Source: Bathynomus jamesi (lineage: Eukaryota; Arthropoda; Malacostraca; Isopoda; Cirolanidae). From it: a stretch of DNA of 64,000 bases. Of the stretch, positions 40,540 through 50,228 are shown piece after piece. Under the pieces are notes generated by a model. The model did not search any database and was not told where the DNA came from. It saw nothing but the letters and a program-made list of their open reading frames with translations. Within the stretch, counting starts at the first letter, position 1. Each line of letters opens with the position of its first letter. The DNA lies in assembly GCA_023014485.1 (NCBI GenBank), contig JAJOZX010005805.1, positions 186,001 to 250,000 on the forward strand, in the 5' to 3' direction. The position numbers were made by a program, and so were the translations under genes.

Positions 40540-42020
40540 AAAAAAGGGAGGTAGTCGGGCGGGAGGAGCGCAGTGTTTGAGCAAAAGTAAGGCCTAAACG
40601 AGCGAATCGGGACCTAACGCGGGCCCTCGCTTCCTGAAGGCTGATCTTGTCTGACTCCCGGACCGACAGGACCTCACGCTCGAAGAGGTAGGTCGGACAG
40701 GAAGAGGAGGAAGCGGCGTGGTCTTCACAGTTGGTGGAGCGAGGATGATTCGAACAGGAGGAACCATGTGTTGGGGACGCGCAGTTGACACAAATGCCAG
40801 GGGAACTTCGGCATGTCTTACTGACGTGTCCGAACCTCTGGCAAGTAAAACATCGGAGTGGTCTCGGGATGTAACGACGGACCGGGAATTAAAGATAACC
40901 GGCCCTAATTTTCTCGGGTAATTGGGAACGATCAAAGGTCATTATCAATAAAGGAGGTGGAATCCTTGTCCCCTGAACCATACGGGGTGGGCGGTAAATA
41001 CTGGTCACTTTCTGAGAGGAGAGGGGGGTGAGAAGATCCGATTCTGAGTATTCCAAAAGGCGGAGAGCATGTATTACATCCGTACAAGTGTTAAAGGAAG
41101 AGATGGGGAGACAATCCAGGGGAGCAGAAGCCAGGGTCGAGAGAGACGAAACCTTCTAGTGTTGGGCTCTGGAGAAGACCTCCACCACAAGAGAACCATC
41201 ACTCTGGGGCCACATCTGTCGGGGATCGCCGCAGCGTGAAGTGAAGTCGTCGTAGACCTCAAAACCATCCCACTGTGAAAGGGGGCGGGGAGGCAGAAGA
41301 ACTGAGGACCAGAAACAGGGTAATCAGGGTCAGAGTCGTCAGCTCCCACAAGGGGGTCAAAAGACTTCCGGAAATAAGACACACGAGAAGTCTTTGAACG
41401 AGGAGGACGCGAGTGTTCCGCAGTCCGAGGGGGGGTCAACCCCATCAGGATGCGGTCTTCCAGTGGTAGAGGACTCGAGGGCCTGATTGCCCACCACCAG
41501 AGTGCTAATAGTAGTAGTAGTCCGAGAATGAGAAGCAGAGGTCGTAAGCCGAGGAGTAGAGGAAGCCATAGCAAACAAAAGGAAAGCTTCATACCCCGCG
41601 TACATCCAGACACCACCGACTCCAACAAGGGAAAGGCGAATCGTGGGCACACTCGGTCCCACCGCCAATAGACGTCACGCAGGGGAGATACACCCATACC
41701 CAGTCCCGGTACCTAAAAGGCGGCCACTCTCATCCAACGCGCGGTGAAAGATCACAGGGCTTGGGTTTGGTTTAAGAACGACAAGGGTGAAGGACAACCA
41801 CCTACCAAACCCAAGGTCCAAGGAAAGAGTCAAGTCAAGGTCCAAAAGGATTGGGGGAAAGGAGGAGAAAGAAAGAAAAATAAATAGAAGTAGGAGATCA
41901 GCCAGGTCCCCAGATGGGTCCAATGTTCCACGAAGGCAGAGAGAGTCCTTACAGCGAAGGAAGATGCATTCCCACATTGGCCACAGAGGGACACGCCCTA
42001 TAGCTCCGGACAAAGCAAAG
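40540..42020 (-). mobile_element. Antisense LINE-E fragment: ORF1 (gag-like) with zinc knuckles
   Basis: Inserted into LINE-D copy B. Minus-strand coding starts near MASSTPRLTTSASHSRTTTT (about 41570) and ends in a zinc-knuckle region: CFTCQRFGHVSKTC (C-x2-C-x4-H-x4-C, about 40860-40820) and CVNCASPTHGSSC, with a third Cys/His cluster after it. Frames are broken several times. This is the nucleic-acid-binding ORF1 of Jockey/I-like LINEs; its EN-RT ORF2 is missing. Confidence 0.65.
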
Positions 42021-42058
42021 GGAAGAATAGTCAGAGAAAATCTGAGACTTCTTGGACA

Positions 42059-43121
42059 TTGGACAAATTCAACGAAAATCAGCACGGATTCCGATCGGGA
42101 AGATCATGCCTATCACAACTTATAGAACATTATAACAATATCCTAGATACACTTGAAAGTAATGGAAACTATGATGTCATATACACGGATTTTGCTAAAG
42201 CTTTCGACAAGTGCGATCATCGTATAATGGCACATAAAATGAAACATATGGGAATAACAGGCAAAGTGGGAAAATGGACCTACAACTTCCTCAGAGAACG
42301 CCTACAGGTGGTAAAAATTCAAAGTGTATCATCATCAGAATCAGAAGTACGCAGCTCAGTACCACAAGGTACAGTACTGGCCCCACTCCTGTTCATTATC
42401 TTGCTAGCAGATATAGACAGTGGAGTAAACAGCAACAGTATAGTAACATCATTTGCGGACGATACAAAGATCAACAGAAAAATCAGCGATGCAAACGAAG
42501 TGGAGGCTTTGCAGAGAGGGAGAGACAAACAAAATATACAAATGGTCAGAAAACAACAATATGACATTTAACACCGAAAAATTTCAGCTCTCGAGATATG
42601 GTAGAAATGAGGAAATTAAACAGACCTCATATTATGCTCCAGATAGACAGGTAATTCAGAGAAGCACAAAAGCGGTCGATTTGGGGGTAATAATGACCGA
42701 TGATGTCAAATTCGAGAAACAAAATCAGATAGCAATAAACAAAGCAAAAAGAGTTGCGGGACAGGTACTAAGAACGTTCAAAAGGAGGGACAAGACAGTA
42801 ATGATTCCCCTGTTAAGAACACTGATCATATCAAAACTTGAATGCTGCTCAGTTTTGACGTCCCCATATAAAAAGGAAGAAAATAAACAAAAGAAACGCA
42901 CACATTTCACAGCCAAGATTGATGGCTGCAAAGAACTCAACTACTGGGAAAGACTACGTAAACTAAATCTGTACTCCCTGGAAAGAAGAAGAGAGCGGTA
43001 CACCATAATTTACATATGGAAAATGATCGAAAAACTGGTACCAAACCTCAAACTGAACCCAATTACCATCCAAACAACGCTGGAAAATAAGAAAGGAGAA
43101 TGTGTAGTGTTCCGAAATTAA
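42059..43121 (+). pseudogene. LINE-D copy B reverse transcriptase, frameshifted
   Basis: 42059-42571 is open with FNENQHGFRSGRSCLSQLIE, YDVIYTDFAKAFDKCDHRIM, SSVPQGTVLAPLLFIILLAD and TSFADDTKINRKI (FADD). A frame change near 42510-42530 leads to the second piece to 43121 with YKWSENNNMTFNTEKFQLSR and LRTFKRRDKTVMIPLLRTLI. The C-terminal LP-x-x-V motif follows in another frame near 43205. Better preserved than copy A. Confidence 0.8.
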
Positions 43122-43445
43122 AGGCCTGACAAGGGACCTCTCTGACATTCAATACTGAAGGAAAATAGTTTGGTTGTCAGGGGGCCCAAGACTTTTTAAC
43201 TAGCTTCCAAAGGACCTCAGAAACGTTACAGGGGTCAAAGTTGAAGTCTTCAAGAGAAGACTAGAGGCCTGGGTCAGGACGGTACCAGATGAGCCGGGTA
43301 TACCTAGCTATGTGCGGTGGAGCGCCCAACAGAGCAACTCGCTCCTCCACCAAGCCAGGCCTAGAGGCGGGGCCACCAGCTTGACCTTCGTATGAAGAGA
43401 GACCAACGCACGGAACCGCAACGAGGTTAACGAGCTATATATATA

Positions 43446-44526
43446 TCAGGTCATCCCATAAGTAATGTTTTTTAGATCGGAATTTGAAAAAAAAAAAAAA
43501 AAAAACTTTTTATCTAGTACATATTTTCCATCGGAATCAATGACACTCTGCCAACGTCCTACAAGCTTTTCAATGCCATGTTTATAAAATTCAGGCGGTT
43601 TTGAGGCAAAAAACGTACAAAGACTGGTGTGCAGGTCATCTAAAGAAGTATACTGTTTCTCGTCAAGATAGTTTTGCAGACTCCTGAAGAGATGATAATC
43701 TGAAGGCGCAAGGTCTGGAGGATGTGGAAGTTTTTCCCACCCAAACTCCTCAATTTTTGCAGAAGTGATTCGAGCGGTATGAGGACGTGCGTTGTCGTGG
43801 TGGAACACGATTCCTTTCCGATTAACCAAAGAAGGTCTCTCTTCTTTTAGTGCAGTGTTCAATCGATTCAGTTGTTGAAAGTAGACCAGCAGTGATTGTT
43901 TGGTTGTGTGGTTAGGTTTCAAAGTGTATTACACCACCTATATCCCACCAAACACTAAGCAACACCTTCCGAGGGTGAATATTTGGTTTTGGCTGTGGTG
44001 TCGCTGGTTCTCCGGCACAAACCCACTGTCGACGACGCTTAACATTCTGGTACAGTATCCACTTTTCATCACCAGTCACTAAACGGTGCAAAAACCGATC
44101 TCGGAGTTCACGGGAATGAAGAGCTGTGCTAATGTTTACCCGCACCCTCAGATTGTCGACCGACAATTCATGTGGCACCCATTTTCCTAACTTAGGCACT
44201 TTCCCGAGTTGTTGCAAATGTTGATGGATGGTGGACGGGGATGAATTGAGTTTCTGGGCCAATTCTTCGACAGTTGTTGAACAGTCTTCTTCAAGTGCGG
44301 CTAACAGCAGGTCATCATCAAACTCAGCAGGGCGTCCAGAGCGTGCTGCATCTGTCAAACAGCAGTCACCATTCCTAAACTTTTGAAACCATCTTTGACA
44401 TTTCCTCACATGCAGAATATCGTTGCCATAAACGTCCTGAATGTTTCGCGTTGCTTCAGTAGCACTATTCCCTTTTTTGAACTCGTAAAGCATTATATGC
44501 CTGATATGCTCTTCTGATACCGCCAT
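43446..44526 (-). pseudogene. mariner transposase, one frameshift
   Basis: Starts at the Met of MAVSEEHIRHIMLYEFKKGN (44526). The HTH pair includes KCQRWFQKFRNGDCCLTD and the linker SGRPAEFDD. Catalytic motifs are VTGDEKWILYQN (first Asp), IVFHHDNARPHTA (second Asp) and PPDLAPSDYHLFRSLQNYL (third, DD34D). One base change of frame near 43912-43922 separates IGGVIHFE from LKPNHTTKQSLLVYFQQ. An A20 run at 43487-43506 lies at the C-terminus. About 345 residues if joined, the usual mariner length. Otherwise complete, so it died recently or has a sequence error. Confidence 0.88.
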
Positions 44527-44719
44527 GTTTATGAGGGGTTCACATAAAGCAAAACACACGTCTTCACTGGTGAAGGTCTGTAAAGTATGTAGCGAAACAC
44601 GATAGATCTCCTCTTAGATATACGTATAACTTTCGGAAAATTTATGCTTAAAACCGAGTAGGACTAGCTTAAATTTAATCTATCGTAAAAAGAACGACAT
44701 TACTTATGGGATGACCTGA
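43446..44719 (-). mobile_element. mariner transposon, 1.27 kb, complete ends
   Basis: Inverted ends TCAGGTCATCCCATAAGTAA (43446-) and TTACTTATGGGATGACCTGA (-44719), flanked by TA on both sides (43444-43445, 44720-44721). It carries one transposase on the minus strand. Ends and length are those of a complete mariner. Confidence 0.92.
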
Positions 44720-44881
44720 TATGTATATTTCACTCTGACCAGATTACAGTAAATTAGGTGGTCGTTTCAGATTGATTGGCTGAAACTGGTCACGTGGGAA
44801 ACAACTAATCAGGATATTTGCAACTAATTATAACTTTGTTAAAAAATAGTTTCTTCGAAACAGTATTTACTATATATATAT

Positions 44882-45036
44882 ATATATATGAAAAATTATT
44901 TCACGAAAGTGACACGTGAAAAGTATTTATGATGAATAAAACCACGAAGGAAAAAAGAAACACAAAGGGGTCATTAGACGAAAGCGCTTGAGCACCCCTT
45001 TGTGTTTCTTTTTTCCTTCGTGGTTTTATTCATCAT
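44882..45036. repeat. PLE-end foldback with hammerhead-like loop
   Basis: Arms 44929-44970 and 44995-45036 (42 bp, perfect) close around a 24-nt loop CATTAGACGAAAGCGCTTGA plus flanks. The arm and loop sequence equal the terminal block of the PLE at 3690-3750. Upstream (44890-44925) is TTTCACGAAAGTGACACGTG, also as next to that PLE. Confidence 0.75.
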
Positions 45037-45103
45037 ATATATATATATATATATCTATCTATCTATATATATATATATATATCTATATCTATCTATCTAT
45101 CTA

Positions 45104-45136
<33 letters not shown>

Positions 45137-45155
45137 ATATCTATCTATCTATCTA

Positions 45156-45190
<35 letters not shown>

Positions 45191-45191
45191 A

Positions 45192-45224
<33 letters not shown>
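45037..45224. repeat. (TA)n / (TATC)n compound microsatellite
   Basis: About 190 bp of alternating TA and ATCT units. It starts immediately at the foldback's right arm and ends at the SINE. Confidence 0.95.
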
Positions 45225-45225
<1 letters not shown>

Positions 45226-45228
<3 letters not shown>

Positions 45229-45505
45229 GTGTCGTGGTTAGCGTCGCTAATTACGAATCCATCTACCCTGGGATCGAAACCCGGTGACGGCAGGCGGCGC
45301 GCAGCGAAACCCAGTTGTTCATCCCCCCATACAATAAAAATTGGTTGGTAGATAAATGGGTACCCTGGTTAGCCTAGTGGTTAAGGCGCTGGGCTGCTGG
45401 TTGGCCGTGATTCAGATTCCACGTTAAACTGTAGGTCTAAGGTGGAGTGATAACCTTGACTTTCGTCAGAATGAACAATTCGGGCGGAAGCAAAACCAAG
45501 GCCTG
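45226..45505 (+). repeat. Dimeric tRNA-derived SINE, copy 3
   Basis: Unit 1: GTGGTTAGCGTCGCTAATTA with box B GGGATCGAAACCCGGTG. Unit 2: GCCTAGTGGTTAAGGCGCTG with TGATTCAGATTCCACG. The common tail ends GGGCGGAAGCAAAACCAAGG. Same orientation as 32149. Confidence 0.75.
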
Positions 45506-45841
45506 TTCATAATAGAATAGACACTAAAATTTGAGACTAACCTATTTACTGTTCACTGTCCAGTTGTGGTTTTACAGTACTCTTAGTATTGAACTGCACC
45601 ATAACTCGGTTGACTGTCGATAGCGAAACATCAAGATTGTTTGAAATATGGCGTTGACTCTATCCAGTATCCTCCCTCTAACGAAAGCTGACAAATCTCT
45701 AGAATAGCTGTTCTAGGCATTATCAAACCTGAAAATAGATTGATTTAGCAATTGGAAACATTTTTCTGTAATAGATAAAAGGTTTTCACTACTTTAAATT
45801 AGAATTTATGATTTTTGCCTCTTATTTATAGTTGTCTGTTT
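45506..45841 (+). other. Unassigned intergenic DNA
   Basis: No coding or repeat evidence. Confidence 0.5.
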
Positions 45842-46038
45842 GGATCACCTGAAGATCAGGTCCCCCAGCCTTCTTTAGGTAGCTTTATAAGGCTAACTAG
45901 CGAAAATATCACGACCTGACCTAACCTATCGTCAAGGACGTATAGTTGACCTAACGATTGGTTATGTTAGGTCGTGATATTTTCGTTAGTTAGCCTTATA
46001 ACTAGAGAAGGCTGGGGACCCTGATCGTCAGGTGATCC
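45842..46038. mobile_element. MITE-1 copy 3 (perfect 8-bp TSD)
   Basis: 197 bp, GGATCACCTGAAGATCAGGT to CGTCAGGTGATCC. It is flanked by identical GTCTGTTT at 45834-45841 and 46039-46046. The inner arms carry TAACCTAT...GGTTATGTTAGGTCG. Confidence 0.92.
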
Positions 46039-46639
46039 GTCTGTTTTATTATAACCAGGGACGCGACTTTTATAATGAATGCGCTGTTGGACGGTCTGAT
46101 GAAGGTGGTCCTTTAGGTTAAACTCGGCCTTAGCCGTAGAACATCCGCGTAATGAAAATTAGTAATAGTTTCAACCAAATTATTGAAGGAGGGGATGGAA
46201 ATACTTAAGTTCTTAATTGGAGTCTTCTTTCACTTAAAAGGATTTTATTTGACGAAGTTTCTACAGGAAGAGGCACTGAAGGGGGAGATGAATTTAAAAC
46301 CTCTTAGAATTACCGCTGATGGTCAGGAATGGGAAGTGGGAGAGGTTCGACCTCTGGTAACGATGGCTCGGGTAGGAATAATATGATTTCATAACAGAAA
46401 AATAAATTACCTAGTTTAATTTTGGGGGGAATGCAACTTTGAAGGGCAAGTCTTCCTTTAACTGGACATCCAACGAATCTTGTCACAAAGCAGAGTTTGC
46501 TTAAGCAGATAAATTTTTTTTCAAAAATTCCAAAATAAAAATGAAAAAAATAAAAGATAATAATTTCGCAAAGTATAGCCTACATTCTTGGATGGTGACA
46601 ATGTCGGGGTTGTGCATCGAGTACATTAAATACATATTA
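46039..46639 (+). other. Unassigned DNA
   Basis: An open frame of 67 codons (46183-46386) has no recognisable motif. Otherwise AT-rich. Confidence 0.4.
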
Positions 46640-46655
46640 AGTTATTACAGTTAAT

Positions 46656-46944
46656 GGAACAGTGAAGGTGGCGGAAGCATCTAAGAAGGTGCAGGAGGCC
46701 AGGCTGAGGTGGTATGGACACGTCAGGAGAAGAGGAGGAGGAGTATGTGGGGCGCAGAGTGCTGGAGATGGAGTTGCCGGGACGGAGAAGAAGAGGAAGA
46801 CGAGATGGAGGGACTGTGTGGTGGCGGACATCAGGGAGGACGACTTGGAGGAGGACGTGGTATACGACAGAGGAGAGTGGAGAAGACGAACCAAAAACAG
46901 CGACCCCATGTAAAGATGGGATAATAAGCTGCGGAAGAAGTAGT
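46656..46944 (+). mobile_element. RTE-like LINE, 5'-truncated 3' end with 16-bp TSD
   Basis: 289 bp flanked by a perfect 16-bp direct repeat AGTTATTACAGTTAAT (46640-46655 and 46945-46960). It encodes the RT C-terminus: ARLRWYGHVRRR, then (next frame) EEYVGRRVLEMELPGRRRRG, then TRWRDCVVADIREDDLEEDV and WRRRTKNSDPM with a stop at 46911. Two small frame changes are present. A recent target-primed insertion. Confidence 0.85.
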
Positions 46945-47082
46945 AGTTATTACAGTTAATTACAATTTTATGAAATTGTTAAATTTGATATCTGATACTG
47001 AAGTAATCTAAATTTATATAATGAAGGAGAGCTATTCGTTGTTCTATAATTTAAAGGGAATTAACAACAATGTTATATATTT

Positions 47083-47250
47083 ATAGTTAACAGTGATTAC
47101 TATAATTATTATAAGACCCAATTATGTCAGATATTTATAGTTAACAATGATTACTATAATTATTATAAGACCCAATTATGTCAAATATTTATAGTTAACA
47201 ATGATTACTATAATTATTATAAGACCAAATTATACCAAATATTATTAGAA
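47083..47250. repeat. 54-bp tandem repeat, three units
   Basis: The unit begins TATTTATAGTTAACARTGAT and includes ATTATAAGACCCAATTATGT. It is repeated three times with few changes. No coding meaning. Confidence 0.85.
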
Positions 47251-47485
47251 AATGACTATTATTATAGTTTGAAAGCCAAAGTAGCCAGTGATGATGTAAG
47301 CGGAGGAAGGATACAATGTACTTTCAGTTGAAAGCACGTACACAGACATTTATGATAGCGTAAGTAACATATTATTTCTACCTAACTGTCATTCGAATTC
47401 TAAGTACAATTAATGAGAACATGGATAACTATGTGACGAAAACATAACGAACCACTGATCTAGCATGGTAACAATGTGTTATAAC

Positions 47486-47665
47486 TAGGCTGACCATATT
47501 TCCTTGAGACAAAAACGGGACGGGGTTATGTAATATTCTGTATTCATGAAAAAGTAAGTACATAAACCGGGACAAAATTGACATTTTTATTAAAACGACG
47601 GGACGGACAGGAAATATAAAACAAACGGTACTGTCCCGTTCAAAACGGTACGTATGGTCAGCCTA
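47486..47665. mobile_element. MITE-2 copy 2 (perfect 8-bp TSD)
   Basis: 180 bp with ends TAGGCTGACCATA / TATGGTCAGCCTA and identical 8-bp flanks GTTATAAC (47478-47485, 47666-47673). Confidence 0.92.
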
Positions 47666-47730
47666 GTTATAACGTATCATAATGCTATAAATTTGTAGCA
47701 GAAGCAAGAGAATTTTGAAGACATTTCTGT

Positions 47731-47815
47731 TAGTGGTGTACCGATTAATCGGCATCGGCAAGTTTTGGGCATCGGCATCGGCCAAATTTAGCGATTTTCT
47801 CACCGATCCTTTGAA
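47731..47815. repeat. Possible hAT-end fragment
   Basis: GTGGTGTACCGATTAATCGG, then repeated CATCGGCA words, resembles the end region of a widespread hAT type. No partner end was found. Confidence 0.3.
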
Positions 47816-48098
47816 ATTTAAAAATTTTTATTACGAAACAAAATCTATATTTATGGAAAATTGAACGGGCAAAAAACACTATTTATGATAATTTATATTC
47901 ATTTCAAAGTGTAATTATATAAAAATATTTTACATTCATGTAAAAGAGAAAGAAAGCTTAATAAGTTAAGTTGCTCATAAATTTGCATTCTCTCTAACTA
48001 GCTAATTTCCAGATATTATAAACTATTTTAATCGCCTACCCTATATTAATAATAATTCTATATTAAGTTGTATTTTATAATTTATATATTAAACCATC

Positions 48099-48259
48099 GG
48101 ATCACCCGAAGATCAGGGCCCCCAACTTTCTTTAGTTAGCTTTATAAGGCTAACTAACGAAAATATCACGATCTAACCTAACCAATCGTCAAGGACGTAC
48201 AGTTGACCTAACGATTGGTTAGGTTAGGTCGTGATATTTTCGTTAGTTAGCCTTTTATA
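48099..48259. mobile_element. MITE-1 copy 4, right end missing
   Basis: Starts GGATCACCCGAAGATCAGGG and keeps the central palindrome, but stops within the right inner arm (GTTAGTTAGCCTTTTATAA). No target duplication because the right end is lost. Confidence 0.85.
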
Positions 48260-48594
48260 AACCCAAATTATATATACATTTTTTTAATTCAAATTTGGCA
48301 CCACGAAATTGAAATTTTAATGGAAAACTGTTGTTGTTGTTGTTGACTGTGTTGAAGAAAGAAAATAACTTCAACATAAGGAAAACCAATTACTTTAAAT
48401 GTTGGTATATAATTTATGAAAATAAAATAAAAATTATTTTATAATTTTACTGAGTAATAAAACTATCTAACATCATTTGAGCTACGGTATACGAGTAACA
48501 TTCTGGTGCTGTATATTGTGGAGTGAGCTAAGGAAAAGCATTTAAACAAAAACAAAAACAATAATAATAATAACAATAATAATAATCTTTATTC

Positions 48595-48897
48595 ATGAAG
48601 AACACATTACGTAAGATATACATTACATCCATATTGGTTTACACAAAGTTGGGATTAACGTTTATTTTTTGTAGTTTAATTACAGTATTCTTATCTGAAT
48701 TGAAAGTTTTCACATTAGTAAAATTTATGAAGGAAATTGATTTTTTTAAAGTACAGCAAGTCCTTTATTTAGCAAACCATCGTTTATATCAAAATCGTGT
48801 AAATCGAATCACATTTTCCCATAGAGATAATGTATTATTGGAGGTAAGCGTGTTCAGCTCAAGAATTCGGATGTACAAGTCAGTGGAGGGGAAATGA
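48595..48897 (+). other. Orphan open frame of unknown nature
   Basis: 100 codons in AT-rich DNA. The C-terminal part reads NHRLYQNRVNRITFSHRDNV then LLE followed by GTAAGC. A pyrimidine-poor TTAATTACAG lies upstream, so an exon 48686-48842 is possible. No family recognised. It may be chance. Confidence 0.2.
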
Positions 48898-49338
48898 ATT
48901 GGAGGGACACAGTAACAAAGGGTTCATAGCCATGGTACAAAGTGAGTGAAGCTATCAATTAAATATATACACTTGTACATGGGTATAATTAATGAATTAG
49001 GTGCATTTTGGGGTGAACTAAGTAAGTAAAAACAAGGGTTTAAACCACCCCACATTCAATGGGCATGCATAATCTGACGAGATTTATAAGTGGGTGAATG
49101 GGGTTGAGATTAATTACCATGGTTTCCATGACAATTGGGAAAAGAGGAAATGGGTATAGTTCTAGTAAAAATCTAAAACAATCTAAACCGTCTTGTTTGT
49201 ACTCTGAGGGAATGAAATTAAGGGACATTCGCTTCTTAGAGCGAACTTCTAATGACAAACATGGATACCCGTTCGACCATAGAAATGGTAGGTCGCATGG
49301 TTATGACATATATATATATATACTGTATATATATATAA

Positions 49339-49886
49339 TGCAGGGAGAAGGGGTGAAGGGCAAATGTCCGCAAAAACGCCGTTTCCAGAGAGAGAGAAGA
49401 GCCAAAATTAAGGTTCTAGGTTTTCAAGATGTCTGGACACTGCGTTTGAAAGATTGGAGGTCATACACACGGGGGATCGATAGAGTGAGGAAGATCGTTC
49501 CAGAGTTCACTGGTTGAATAGATGAAATATTGAAAATACCGATTAAGCCTCGCGTTAGAGAATTGGACAGAAAAAGAATGAGAATGTGCCGAAAGTCGAG
49601 TACTGCTTGCCCTCCATAAAGGAGGAGGCACACAGAGTTGAAAAGAGCAGTGTCCGTTATAATAGCGATAGTAAAGAGTGAGACACAACATTGCGTCGAA
49701 GAGAGGGAGATTAAAAACAGTCAATAAGAGGCGGGGAAGCGATGAGACGAAAAGCCTTTGATTCCATCTGTGTGGGTTGAGCCACCCGACACACAAAACA
49801 AAGACGAAAGAGTTTGCCTTGGCAGGGTGTCAGCACAGAAGCACAGTTTTTGAAAACAACAGGAGGAACACCATCAGGACCGTACG
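49339..49886 (-). mobile_element. LINE-B copy 3, 3' part (left of the hAT)
   Basis: Minus-strand coding at 49796-49461 reads RWNQRLFVSSLPRLLLTVFN, CLTLYYRYYNGHC and YSTSELWNDLPHS, the C-terminal domain of LINE-B. It begins after a (TA)n tract (49308-49338). The copy is split by the hAT at 49887; the rest resumes at about 53365. Confidence 0.75.
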
Positions 49887-50228
49887 CAGGACCGTTTCTA
49901 GTCATTAGGGGGCCTTAAGCAGTATACCCATTTGAGGTCCCACCCCTCCATCCACCAACTCACGCCTTACTACATCACCTCAGCACACACATACAAAAAA
50001 GGCTGTTAATAAAATCAATTATGAAACAATTTTAATGAAACATTTATATACAAAACAACAAATATGTACTTTCAGAAGACAAACAGAAAAAATACTCATG
50101 AAATTCCTGAAAATTAGCTTATACATTATTTAGAATAAATGACCCAGAACTATGTATAAAAAAGTAATGCAATTATCAACTACCAAACAATTACTAACTC
50201 TACGATACAATCGTGTAATAGCTAACAG

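Larger units (their letters stand above)
39418..43430 (+). mobile_element. LINE-D copy B with nested insertions
   Basis: Same family as 3890-6720. EN-RT linker at 39418-40530 (MAQIEWRTVLENKTTEEMLT; EKLQGECITDFDFTPEDIAR). RT at 42027-42560 and C-terminal domain to about 43270, then a 3' UTR to 43430 that ends in TA repeats just before the mariner. Interrupted by a 195-bp element (39558-39752, 12-bp duplication) and by antisense LINE ORF1 sequence (about 40540-42020). Confidence 0.8.

Noticed and set aside
45040..45226. Open frames rich in Ile, Tyr and Ser ([11 protein letters not shown])
   Set aside because: Translations of the TA/TATC microsatellite, as are similar frames at 191-394, 1721-1948 and 8607-8969.
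45226..45300. True tRNA gene
   Set aside because: Box A and box B are present, but the acceptor stem does not pair and the unit is part of a dispersed dimer.
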